Source of the DNA: Streptomyces lasiicapitis
GTDB taxonomy: Bacteria > Actinomycetota > Actinomycetes > Streptomycetales > Streptomycetaceae
Length of the DNA stretch: 64,000 nucleotides
Direction of reading: 5' to 3'
Assembly (NCBI RefSeq): GCF_014646335.1
Contig: NZ_BMNG01000007.1
Location: 366,894 to 430,893, forward strand
The notes beneath the pieces were generated by a model. It did no database searches. It was not told the DNA's origin and saw nothing but the letters and a program-made list of their open reading frames with translations. Below are positions 41,767 to 51,400 of this stretch, in pieces. Positions within the stretch are counted from its first letter, which is position 1. Each line of letters opens with the position of its first letter. Position numbers and translations under genes: made by a program.

Positions 41767-42990
41767 CTACCTGGGCGCCAACGCCCGCGCGTGGACGGCC
41801 CGTGCGAGCTTCGGGCCCAGCCAGCGCTTGAGGCGGCGCAGGGCGTTGAGGCGGCCGACGGCCCTGTCGAGGCCGTAGTAGAGGTGGGGCGGGACGTGCG
41901 GCAGCAAGGGTGAGTGGCGCTGGCCCAGGAGGGCGAACATGCGGTGCGGGGGCAGCTGGATGTAGCGGGGCAGGTGCTCGTACCACTGAGCGCTGAAGCG
42001 GGCCGCGCTCTGGATCGACAGGAGGGCGGACTTCCGCTCCTGTTCGTACGCGGCGAGGGCGAGCGGCAGGTCCGTGTGCTCGCGCAGCGCGCCCGCGAGC
42101 ACGATGGCGTCCTCCAGGGCCAGGGTGGTGCCCGCGCCGATGGAGTAGTGCGTGGTGTGGGCGGCATCGCCGAGCAGGACGACGTTGTCGCGGAACCAGC
42201 GCCGGTTGGTGAGGGTGCGGAAGGTCAGCCACTGGGGCCTGCCGTCGCCGGCGGGGCGGCCGATGAGGCGGTGGCCGTCGAGCAGGTCGGCGAAGAGCTT
42301 CTCGAGCACGGCGAGCCCGTCCGCCTCACCGGCGCGGTCGAGCCCGAGGCCCGCCCAGGTCTCGGGGGCGCACTCGATCACGCAGGTGCTGCCCTCGGCG
42401 CCGTAGCCGTACGCGTAGCACCAGACCCAGCCGTGCTCGGTCTCCACGAAGGAGAAGGTGAAGGCGTCGAAGACCTTCGTGGTGCCGAGCCAGATGTAGT
42501 GGTTGCGCCCGGCCTTGACGTCGGTGCCGAAGTGGTCGGCGTCGCGGGTGCGCAGGCCGCTGTGCAGTCCGTCGCCCGCGACCACGAGGTCGGCGTCGCC
42601 GGGCAGTTCGTCCGAGGTCATCTCGTGGGCGAACTCAAGGCGTACGCCGAGGTCCCTGGCCCGACCCGCGAGGATCTCCAGGAGCCGGTGGCGCCCGATG
42701 CCGAACCCCTCGTCGCCCTGATGACGTGTCGTCAGGTCACGTGCACCGTCCCGCACATGGGCGACGCCGTCGCTCCAGCGGACCGAGTGCTCCTCGACTG
42801 CGCGCGCCGACTCGGGGTCGTGCGCGCGCAGCTTGTCGAGGAGCCCGCGCCAGTACGTGACGCCCCAGCCGTACGTCGAGCCCTCGGGATTGCGTTCGTA
42901 CACGGTGATCTCGGCGGACGGGTCCTGCCGCTTCAACAGGATGGAGAGATACAGGCCGGCGGGCCCGCCTCCGACGCAGACGACCTTCAC
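41767..42990 (-). CDS. FAD-dependent monooxygenase (hydroxybenzoyl/anthraniloyl-CoA hydroxylase-like)
   Basis: 407 residues. VCVGGGPAGLYLSILLKR at the N-terminus is the FAD-binding GxGxxG. The middle DADLVVAGDGLHSGLR is the DG motif and VVLLGDAAHTTHYSIGAG the GD motif of class A flavin hydroxylases. The sequence pattern (NPEGSTYGWGVTYW, FTFSFVETEHGWVWCYAYG) is that of the N-terminal part of salicylyl-CoA/anthraniloyl-CoA hydroxylases. GTG 42990 follows GGAGAGG. An almost perfect palindrome lies upstream at 43099. The stop is contiguous with the hydrolase remnant. Confidence 0.9.
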   Translation of the reverse strand: MKVVCVGGGPAGLYLSILLKRQDPSAEITVYERNPEGSTYGWGVTYWRGLLDKLRAHDPESARAVEEHSVRWSDGVAHVRDGARDLTTRHQGDEGFGIGRHRLLEILAGRARDLGVRLEFAHEMTSDELPGDADLVVAGDGLHSGLRTRDADHFGTDVKAGRNHYIWLGTTKVFDAFTFSFVETEHGWVWCYAYGYGAEGSTCVIECAPETWAGLGLDRAGEADGLAVLEKLFADLLDGHRLIGRPAGDGRPQWLTFRTLTNRRWFRDNVVLLGDAAHTTHYSIGAGTTLALEDAIVLAGALREHTDLPLALAAYEQERKSALLSIQSAARFSAQWYEHLPRYIQLPPHRMFALLGQRHSPLLPHVPPHLYYGLDRAVGRLNALRRLKRWLGPKLARAVHARALAPR

Positions 42991-43098
42991 GCACACCTCT
43001 CCACGGTTCTGTGGGCTGCTACACGGTTCCATGGCCGCTCTGCGGCGGCGCCATGGCTGCCGAATCGCAACGGACCGTAGCACCATGCGTACGCGATT

Positions 43099-43121
43099 GC
43101 CCTAAATACCGGTATTAGGGC
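43099..43121. promoter_or_regulatory. 23-bp near-perfect palindrome upstream of the monooxygenase
   Basis: GCCCTAA and TTAGGGC flank a TACCGGTA core, with one extra A making the left arm one base longer. It is centred 120 bp upstream of GTG 42990. It has the size and symmetry of a TetR/MarR-type operator. No such regulator gene is adjacent. Direct TCACyCCTGTGCC repeats lie just to its right (43130-43164). Confidence 0.5.
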
Positions 43122-43214
43122 TTTCGGCGATCACCCCTGTGCCGTGACGGGTCACTCCTGTGCCCGGCGAACGGTCACCCGCTGGCGTCCCCGCACCGGT
43201 CGGCTCCACCTGAC

Positions 43215-43775
43215 TCACTGTCGGCCACCCCACTGCTCTCGGGTGATCGCGTACTCGACCGCCCGGAGGTCGGTGCCCGGCGGGAAGTAGCTGGGGTCTG
43301 CGTGGAATTCACGGACGCACTGCAATCCGACAGCGGTCATCGTCGCCCGGGAGGCGGTATTGGCCGCCGACGCCCTGGCAAAGATCCGGGTCAGCCCGAG
43401 GTCTTCGAACCCGTGCCGAATCAACTCACGCGACCCCTCGCCGGCGAGTCCCTTGCGCCAGAAACGCCGCAGAAGCCGGAACCCCAGCTCGGCCTGCTCT
43501 TCCACTGGCTCCTGGCCGTCAGAGTCCGGCGCCCGCAGGATCCAGTAGCCGACGAAGTCCCCCTCGGCGAATCCCGCCCAGTACCCCAGACCGGGGATCT
43601 GGTTTGCTTCCGCGAGCGTCTCGCGGTGCTTCTTCTCCACCTGTTCACGGGTGCGGGTGCCGCCCAGGTAACGCATCACCTCAGGGTCGGCGTCGAGCTC
43701 GACCTGATACTCGCGATGCTCGTCGGACAGCGGGACCAGCCGGGCCCGTTCGGTACGCAGAATCGTCTGGAACAT
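43215..43775 (-). CDS. GNAT-family N-acetyltransferase (RimJ/RimL type)
   Basis: 186 residues. ILRTERARLVPLSDEHREY opens the RimJ-like domain. GEFVGY-type strand FVGYWILRAP is followed by AELGFRLLRRFWRKGLAGEG, the acetyl-CoA binding segment (R/Q-x-x-G-x-G/A variant), and RIFARASAANTASRATMTAVG, the typical N-x-x-S-x-x-x-x-x-x-G helix. The target may be a protein N-terminus or a small amine. It is divergent from the biosynthetic operon and separated from it by about 580 bp of non-coding DNA; I do not consider it part of the pathway. Confidence 0.9.
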   Translation of the reverse strand: MFQTILRTERARLVPLSDEHREYQVELDADPEVMRYLGGTRTREQVEKKHRETLAEANQIPGLGYWAGFAEGDFVGYWILRAPDSDGQEPVEEQAELGFRLLRRFWRKGLAGEGSRELIRHGFEDLGLTRIFARASAANTASRATMTAVGLQCVREFHADPSYFPPGTDLRAVEYAITREQWGGRQ

Positions 43776-44357
43776 GGCACAGAGCGTCTCAAACAGCCGG
43801 CGCAGCGACTCGCGCAGGGTAACGGTCGACTACCGGGGGCGGCATCGGCCGCAACAGGCAATACCTCGGCGGAAATTTATGACGTTCCTCATGACCACTT
43901 CATGAAGTCCGCGCCGGATCAGCGAGTTTACGGCGCAGTCCCAGAGAGCGCGATCAACCGGGCATTGACAGACTCGGACGGCCTGATCAATCATCACCTC
44001 TGAAAGTCGCCATCTGTCGACGATGCGACTGCCACCTTGCGTTCACAGGGCGACGGTTCCCCTCTGCTGTGGGGACGTATTCAGGCACTACTCGGAGGTA
44101 TTAACGCTCTACAGCAGGTCACATGGCATGCCGAGAGCTTTCGTCGGCGAATCCGACCATTCCGTGCATGGCGCATGTTCCCTGGTGCGCACGCCCTTGG
44201 ATCCTTACACCGTTTCTCGATATGTCCTCACTCGAGTTGCCAGCTCATCGATTGCATTTCGGAACTCCTCCGGGACTCGGCCGACCCCGCTGAGCGAAAT
44301 CCCGCGACCCATTCCAGTCACCTCTGTGAATTAGCCCCAAGAGTGGAAGAGTCAGCT
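43776..44357. other. 582-bp non-coding leader before the biosynthetic operon
   Basis: No convincing gene, although the NRPS frame stays open through part of it. The base composition is visibly less GC-rich. It contains a 12-bp perfect palindrome (43897-43908, ACTTCATGAAGT) and a consensus TTGACA box at 43965-43970. The length leaves room for a long 5-prime untranslated leader. Confidence 0.6.
43965..43994 (+). promoter_or_regulatory. Candidate promoter of the biosynthetic operon
   Basis: TTGACA (43965-43970, perfect -35 consensus) and AATCAT (43989-43994, four of six -10 matches) with an 18-bp spacer. It would give a leader of about 355 nt before TTG 44358. The 12-bp palindrome ACTTCATGAAGT lies 57 bp upstream of the -35 box. 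Confidence 0.4.
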
Positions 44358-47300
44358 TTGTCCGCGAATCAAGGTGCCCATCGTTCTCCTTCCGAGCGGC
44401 GACCGAGCGCGACGCGGAAGCAGACCGCCATCCCGCACGCGGATCGCACCCTCCCCCTGGCGGCCTCACACGGCCAGCAGCGGCTGTGGTTCCTGTCGCA
44501 CATGCGGGGCGCGAGCGACGCGTACCACATACCCCTGGCCGTGGAACTCCGCGGCACTCTCGACCGCACGGCACTGCGTCGAGCGCTCGACGCTCTGGTG
44601 GCCCGTCACGAGGTGCTGCGCACGCGCATTGTCACCGTGGCGGGCGCGGTGTTCCAGGAGATCGATCCGGCCGACGTCGGCTTCCCTCTCACCTATGAGG
44701 ATCTGGCGGGCGTCCCCCGCGCCGAAGACCGGCTCGCGCTGCTGCGGCGGGAGGAGGCCACCGCGCCGTTCGACCTGGCGCGCGGCCCGTTGCTGCGCAG
44801 CCGCCTGGTGACGCTCGGCGCCGACCGGCACGTCCTCCTGCTGACGATGCACCACATCGTGTCGGACGGATGGTCGGTGGAGATTCTGACGCGGGAGCTC
44901 AGTGCCCTGTACGCCGCGTTCCGCGACGGCGCACCCGACCCGCTCCTGCCACTGCCCGTGCAGTACGCCGACTACGCGGCGTGGCAGCAGCAGTGGCTGT
45001 CCGAAGGGGCCGCGGACGAGCAGCGCACGTACTGGCAGGAGGCCCTGGCGGGCGCCCCGACGGTCCTCGAGTTGCCGACGGACCGGCCCCGCCCGGCCGA
45101 GCAGGACTATCGCGGCGGGCAGATGTCGCTCTGCCTCGACGAGGAGTTGACCGCCGCGCTGCAGGACCTCGGCAGACGCAACGGCTGCTCCTTGTCCATG
45201 ACCGTCCTCGCCGGGTGGGCGCTGGTTCTCGCGCGGCTCGCGGAGCAGTCCGACGTGGTGATCGGCACGCCCGCGGCCGATCGCCCCCGCGCCGACTTCG
45301 AGGGCCTGATCGGGTTCTTCGTCAACACCCTGGCGCTGCGGATCGATTTCTCCACGGGGCCGACGGTGACCGAACTGCTCAAGCACGTGCAACAGGTGAC
45401 GCAGTCCGCGCTGCGGCACCAGGAGCTGCCCTTCGAGCAGGTCATCGACCTGGTCAAGCCCACCCGCAGCCTCGCCCACCCGCCGCTTTTCCAGGTGATG
45501 TTCGCCTGGCAGAGCGGCGAGGAGAACGAGATGGCGCTGCCGGGGATCGAGGCGACGCCGCTGGAGTCGGCGCACTCCGTCGCCAGGTTCGACCTGGCCC
45601 TGTCCCTGACGGAGAAGAACGGCCGCATCACCGGGAGCCTGGACTACGCCACGGCCCTCCTCGACGCCGATACGGCCGAGCGGTACGGCCGACGGCTGCG
45701 TCATGTGCTGGAGCAGATGGTCCAGGCAGACCACCGCCCGGTGGCAGAGCTGACGCTGCTCGACGAGCGGGAGCGTCGACAGGTGCTCGCGGACTTCAAC
45801 AACCCGGCGCGCCCCGGAACGGCCACACCCCTCGCCGTCCCAGACCTCACGCACACGCCCCCTTCCGGTCTCGTCGAGCGCTTCGAGGCCCAGGTACGTA
45901 AGCGTCCCGGCCAGATCGCCGTCATCCACGAGGGCGAAAGGCTCGACTACGCCACCTTGGACCGGCGCGCCAACCGCCTGGCGCAGGCCCTGCTTTCCCG
46001 TGGTGTGCGCGCCGAGCAGGTGGTGGGTCTGCACACTCATCTCTCCGTGGATCTGGTGGTGGGCATCCTCGGCGTCCTCAAGGCGGGTGCGGCCTACCTT
46101 CCGCTCGATCCCTCGCTGCCCGCGGAGCGGCTGACGGGCATGGCGGCGGACGCCGACGCCGTGCTGGTGCTGAGCAATGATGCCGTGCCGCCGGACGACG
46201 ACTGGCTGCCACTGACCGCTGTCGAGGCCGAAGGGTGGTGCGAGGACCCACCCGCCCGCGGCTTCCGGCCGAGTGGCCTGGCGTACGTGATCTACACCTC
46301 GGGCTCGACCGGCCGCCCCAAGGGGGTCGCCGCTACCCACCGCGGCATCCTGAACCTCCTCGACTACTGGCTGTCGCAGTTCGGGGCGACACCCGGCCAG
46401 GTGTCGGCGATGTGGCCGAGCTTCGCCTTCGACGCCTCGCTCCAGGAGCTGATGCTGCCTCTGACCAGCGGCGGCATTCTGCGGTTGGTGCCGGGGGACG
46501 TGCGTGACGACCCCGAGGCGCTGATGGGCTGGCTGCGCGAGCACCGCATCGTGGAGGTGCTGCTGCCGCCCGCGTACGTCAAGTGGATCTGTGAGGACCC
46601 CGAGGAGCGCCTGGCCGGGCTGTCCTTGAGGTACATCGTCACGGGCCTCGAACCGTTGCCGGAGGACGGCCTGCACCGGCTGGAGCAGGTGCTGCCGGGC
46701 CTGCGCGTCCTCAACGGCTACGGCCCCACCGAGACGGCGCTGTACTGCACCGCGTATCTCGATCCGCGTCCGCTCGCGCGCCAGGCGCCGATCGGCCCGC
46801 CTGTGGCCAACACGCGGGCCTACGTGCTCGACGAGCGGCTGCGGCCGGCACCCATCGGTGTGGCGGGCGAGCTGTACCTCGCCGGCGCCGGTCTGGCCCG
46901 CGGCTATCTGGGCCGCCCCGGCCTGACCTCCGAGCGGTTCGTCGCCGATCCCTTCGTTCCCGGCGGACGGATGTACCGCAGCGGGGACGTGGCCCGCTGG
47001 CTTCCGGGCGGCGATCTGCTGTACGTCGGCCGTCGCGACCACCAGGTCAAGCTGCGCGGCTTCCGCATCGAACTGGGCGAGATCGAGGCGACGCTGCTCG
47101 ACCAGCCCGGTGTGACGGAAGCCGCGGTCGTCGCCGATCGCGACGGCGCCGGTGAACCGCAGTTGGTCGCCGCCGTGGCCGTGGGCGACGCGGCGCCGAG
47201 GCCGGTGGCCGAGTGGCGGGCCGCCCTCGCGCGTCGGCTTCCGGCCCATATGATCCCGGCCCTGTTCGTCGAACTGCCGCAGTTGCCGCAGACGTCCAAC

Positions 47301-48410
47301 GGCAAGCTCGACCGCGCGGCACTCCTCGAGCGGGCCCGCGCGGACCGTCCGGCCCAGGTCAACCTGGCCAGCCCGCGCGACCACATCGAGCTGACCCTCT
47401 ACCAGATATGGCAGCGGCTGCTCGTCCGGTCCGAGATCGGCATCCGCGACAGCTTCTTCGACATCGGCGGCACGTCGATCTCCGCCATCAAGCTGGCCCA
47501 CGCCGTCCGCGAGGCGTTCGGCGAGACCCTGCTGATCCGTGACGTCGTGCGCCATCCGACGATCGAGGAGCTGGGCGGACGGCTGCGCCGTGGCGACTCG
47601 GGAGCCCCGCCGAGCAACCTCCTCGAGCTGCGCGCGGGCGACGGCCGCGCCCAGGTGGTCTGCGTGCACCCGGCGGGCGGCACCGCCTTCTGCTACCTGT
47701 CGCTGGCCAAGGCGCTGCCGGAGTCCGTGGGCGTCCACGGAATCCAGTCCCCCGGCGTCAACCCCGGAGAGTCGTTCCTGCCCACGGTGGAGGCCATGGC
47801 CGCCGCGTACCTGGAACTCATCGAGCCGCTCCCCGACGCGCCGCTGATCCTCACCGGTCTCTCCTACGGCGGCCTGGTCGCCCACGAGATGGGCCGCCGC
47901 CTGGCCCTGGCCGGGCGCACCGACGTGAGTGTGGTACTGCTCGACACGCCGGGCACGGACGACGCCGAGCGGCGCGCGAGCGTCGCGCCGGCGGACATGG
48001 CGGAGTTCCGCGACAAGCTCGTGAAGTTCAACGGCATGTACCCGGGCATCGAGGACCGGCAGATCGAGCAGTACTTCCACATCTACAACCACAACCGGAG
48101 CACCACGCGCGACCATGTGCCGCGGTCGTCGCCCGTCCGGACGGTGTTCATGCAGGCCGTCAAGGACGTGCCGGACGATCTCCTGCAAGAGCTACGGGAC
48201 TTCTGGCGCCGCCGCGCCGACGGCGACTTCCTGGTGGAGCCCGTCGACTGCGATCACTGGGAGATGCTGGAGTCCGCGGAGGTGCCGCGGGTCGCCGCGA
48301 CCATCGAGTCCGAGCTCGACCGCCTCACCCGGTCCCGCCCGTTCACCGGGGCCGGCCTGACGCAGGACGTCGCGCCGCAGGCGCCGATCGTGCCGGCGCG
48401 GGAGTCGTGA
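44358..48410 (+). CDS. Nonribosomal peptide synthetase, C-A-T-TE
   Basis: 1350 residues from TTG 44358, which follows GGAAGAG; GTG 44343 and longer forms are possible. Condensation domain (about 35-470): HHIVSDGWS near residue 164 and a late HQELPFEQVID. Adenylation domain (about 505-960): YTSGSTGRPKGV near 645, GYGPTETALY, and a C-terminal SNGKLDR with the core Lys. My manual ten-residue code is D-A-Q-L-I-T-G-L-Y-K, which matches no assignment I know well. Thiolation domain: Ser near 1040 in GGTSISAIK. Thioesterase (about 1095-1350): Ser in TGLSYGGLVAHEMG and His in DCDHWEM. Being a one-module protein with its own TE, it may load an N-acyl amino acid and transfer it as an ester or amide. Stop and next start overlap. 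Confidence 0.93.
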   Translation: MSANQGAHRSPSERRPSATRKQTAIPHADRTLPLAASHGQQRLWFLSHMRGASDAYHIPLAVELRGTLDRTALRRALDALVARHEVLRTRIVTVAGAVFQEIDPADVGFPLTYEDLAGVPRAEDRLALLRREEATAPFDLARGPLLRSRLVTLGADRHVLLLTMHHIVSDGWSVEILTRELSALYAAFRDGAPDPLLPLPVQYADYAAWQQQWLSEGAADEQRTYWQEALAGAPTVLELPTDRPRPAEQDYRGGQMSLCLDEELTAALQDLGRRNGCSLSMTVLAGWALVLARLAEQSDVVIGTPAADRPRADFEGLIGFFVNTLALRIDFSTGPTVTELLKHVQQVTQSALRHQELPFEQVIDLVKPTRSLAHPPLFQVMFAWQSGEENEMALPGIEATPLESAHSVARFDLALSLTEKNGRITGSLDYATALLDADTAERYGRRLRHVLEQMVQADHRPVAELTLLDERERRQVLADFNNPARPGTATPLAVPDLTHTPPSGLVERFEAQVRKRPGQIAVIHEGERLDYATLDRRANRLAQALLSRGVRAEQVVGLHTHLSVDLVVGILGVLKAGAAYLPLDPSLPAERLTGMAADADAVLVLSNDAVPPDDDWLPLTAVEAEGWCEDPPARGFRPSGLAYVIYTSGSTGRPKGVAATHRGILNLLDYWLSQFGATPGQVSAMWPSFAFDASLQELMLPLTSGGILRLVPGDVRDDPEALMGWLREHRIVEVLLPPAYVKWICEDPEERLAGLSLRYIVTGLEPLPEDGLHRLEQVLPGLRVLNGYGPTETALYCTAYLDPRPLARQAPIGPPVANTRAYVLDERLRPAPIGVAGELYLAGAGLARGYLGRPGLTSERFVADPFVPGGRMYRSGDVARWLPGGDLLYVGRRDHQVKLRGFRIELGEIEATLLDQPGVTEAAVVADRDGAGEPQLVAAVAVGDAAPRPVAEWRAALARRLPAHMIPALFVELPQLPQTSNGKLDRAALLERARADRPAQVNLASPRDHIELTLYQIWQRLLVRSEIGIRDSFFDIGGTSISAIKLAHAVREAFGETLLIRDVVRHPTIEELGGRLRRGDSGAPPSNLLELRAGDGRAQVVCVHPAGGTAFCYLSLAKALPESVGVHGIQSPGVNPGESFLPTVEAMAAAYLELIEPLPDAPLILTGLSYGGLVAHEMGRRLALAGRTDVSVVLLDTPGTDDAERRASVAPADMAEFRDKLVKFNGMYPGIEDRQIEQYFHIYNHNRSTTRDHVPRSSPVRTVFMQAVKDVPDDLLQELRDFWRRRADGDFLVEPVDCDHWEMLESAEVPRVAATIESELDRLTRSRPFTGAGLTQDVAPQAPIVPARES

Positions 48411-51400
48411 TGAACACCGCACCACAGTCTCCGGTCCCGCCCCGGCCCTCGCAAGGAGCCGACGCCGTACCGCACCTCGCCGAGACCGGCCTCGCCCGAG
48501 CCGTCCTGGCCGGCGCCCGCCGCCACCCCGCCGCCATCGCCGTCGTCGACGGCGAGCGCACCCTCACCTACGCCGACCTCGACACCGCGAGCGCGGCCGT
48601 CGCCGCGGCCCTGCGCCATCACGGCATACGCCCGGGTCAGGCGGTCGCGGTCTGTCTGCCGCGCTCCTGGCAGCTCGTCTGCGCCATGCTCGGACTCCTG
48701 CGCCTCGGCGCGGTGGTGGTGCCGCTCGACGCCCAGAGCCCGCCCGAGCGTCGGGACCACATCCTCACGGACTCGAGCAGTGTCGCCGTGGTGCACGGGA
48801 CGGAGGCGCCTGTCGGCCTGCCCCAGGGAGTTCGGCCGCTCGCCGTGGACTCGCTGCTCTCCGCGGACGGCGGCGAGGGCTCCCAGGAACCCGCCGCTCC
48901 GAACAGCCAGGACGTCTCCTTCGTCTTCTACACCTCGGGCAGCACCGGCCGCCCCAAGGGCGTCGAGGTGCGGGACGCCGGGATCCTGCGCCTGGCGCGC
49001 CCCGGCTACCTCCGGCCGGTCGAAGGCGCGCGCTTCGCCTGTCTGTCCAACCCCGCCTTCGACGCGATCAGCTTCGAGGTGTGGGTGCCGCTCCTCACGG
49101 GCGGCCGCTGTGTGATCCTTCGCGACGAGACGGTGCAGACTCCCGACGTCCTGGCCGCCGAGCTGGAACGCCTGCGCGTCGACGTCCTGTTCATCACCGT
49201 GGCGCTGTTCAACGCGATCGTCGACAAGGTGCCGCACTGCTTCTCCGGCATCGGCCAGGTCCTGGTGGGCGGCGAGCAGCTCAACGCCCGTCTGATCCGC
49301 CGGTGGTACCGGGACAATCCCGCAAGCCCCACCCGCCTCCACAACGTCTACGGCCCCACCGAGGCCACCACATTCGCCCTCTGCCACCCCATCCCCCGTG
49401 ACTTCGACGGCGACGTGATCCCGATCGGGCGCCCACTGCCCGGCACCGAGGCGCTGCCGGTCGTCGACGGAAGCCGTCCGGCCGCGCCCGGAGAAGTGGC
49501 CGAACTGTACTTGTCGGGCGAGGCGTTGGCGGCTGGGTACCGCGACCTGCAGGAAGAGACCGAGCGCCGCTTCGTCGCCCTTCCCTGGCACGACGGCGGG
49601 CACGGCCGTCACTACCGCACCGGTGACCTCGTGCGCGTCGGCGCCGAAGGCCTCGTCGAGTACGTCGAGCGCGCCGACCGCCAGGTCAAGGTCCGCGGCT
49701 TCCGCGTCGAACCGGGCGAGCTGGAGCGTCAGATCGCGGCCCACCCCGCGGTGCGCCAGGTGTACGTCTGCACGCGCCACGACGACAACGGTGTCAACGA
49801 GCTCCTGGCCTATCTCGTGCCCGGCGCGGAGCTGTCGTACGAAGACTTCGACCGGCATCTGACCGCCGCTCTGCCCGCGTACATGCGGCCCCACCGCACC
49901 TACCGGGTGGCGGAGTTGCCGCTCAACTCCAACGGCAAGGTCGACAAGTCGGCACTGCTGTGCCGCGACGACGCCCCCTGGACCCGAGCCGACACCGACC
50001 GCCCGCAGGACGTATCCGTCACGCCGTGGCAGCGCCAGGTGCTCGATCTGGCGAGCCAGGTCCTGGGGGTCACCGACCTCCGCCTCGGTGACCGATGGGT
50101 GGCGAGCGGCGGAGACTCGCTCAAGGCGCTGCGGTTGCGCTTCGAGGTCCGGCGCCGCTGGGGCCGCGAGCTGCCCCAAGCCCTGGTCCTCCGCGGGGAC
50201 TTCGCCGAGCTGGCCGACGCGATCGAGTCGGGCCGCGCCGAGGACGCCGTGCCCTATCCGCCGGTGGCCGCCCCCACCGGTGCACGCGCCGCGTCGGCCA
50301 CGTCCGAGCAGCAGCGGCTGTGGTTGCTCCAGGAGCAGCACCCGGGCTCGCGCGCGTACAACGTCCCGTTGGTCTTCCGTCTGGACGGCGAGGTCAGCAC
50401 GGCCGCGCTGCGGCACGCCTTGTGCCGTCTCGTGGTGCGGCACCCGGCGCTGCGTACCGCCTTCGAGGCCACGTCTGATGGGCTGCGGCAGGTGGTCGGC
50501 GACGCGTACGACCCGTGGTCCATGCCCACGGAAGCCGCACTGCGCGATGAGGACGGCCGCCGCGCGTTCACCGAGGAATTCTTTGCCGCCCCCTTCGACC
50601 TGGCGACGCCCCGGCTCTTCCGGGCGTGCTGGCTGCCGCGCCCGGGCGGCGGCGAACTCCTGCTGCTTCTGCACCACATCGCGGTCGACGGCTGGTCGCT
50701 GAGTGTGCTGTTCGGTGAGCTGTCGGCGGAGTACGCGGCCTCGGTGGGTGGCACACGCCAGGGAGAGCTCTCGGCGGGCAGCGGGCTGGAGGGAGAAGCC
50801 GAGTTGCCTTCGGTTCCGACTCCGCTCGACTACGCGGCCTGGCAGACCGCATGGCACACCAGCGACACGTATCGCGTTCAACGGGCTCAACTGCAAGAGC
50901 ATTACGGCTCGTTGACAATGGACACCGCCCCGCTGGAGCCCGTCCGCCCCGCGAGCCGGGCCGACGGCCGACTGCTGCGCACGTCGCTCGACGCGAGCCG
51001 CCGTGCCACGCTCGACCGGCTCTGCGCCGAACTCGGCCTCACCCGTTTCCAGCTCCTTCTGAGCGTCTTCTCCTTCAGCCTGTACGGGGCGACGGGGCGC
51101 ACCCGGCCTCGGATCGCCGGGCCGGTCGCGGGTCGGCCGGTGCAGGAGTTCGAGTCCGGCGTCGGCATGTTCGCGAACACGGTGCTGCTGCCGCTGGACC
51201 TCTCTCCTCGCGAAGGGCTGCGTACCCAACTGCGGCAGCACGCCGCCACCGTCCAGCCGGTGCTCGACCGGCAGGACGTCGCCCTCGCCGATGTCCTGGC
51301 CGACCAGAGGTCATGGGCCGGGCGGGCGCCGTTCGACTTTCTCTTCGTCCTGGAGAACACCGACTTCGGCGCGCTCTCACTGCCCGGCTGCAAGGCCCGT

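Noticed and set aside
44466..51241. Very long open frames on the minus strand opposite the synthetase genes (44466-48188 and 48254-51241)
   Set aside because: They mirror real coding DNA of high GC third-position bias, contain no recognisable domains and read as low-complexity Gly/Arg/His/Gln-rich protein. The plus-strand frames show complete NRPS motifs.
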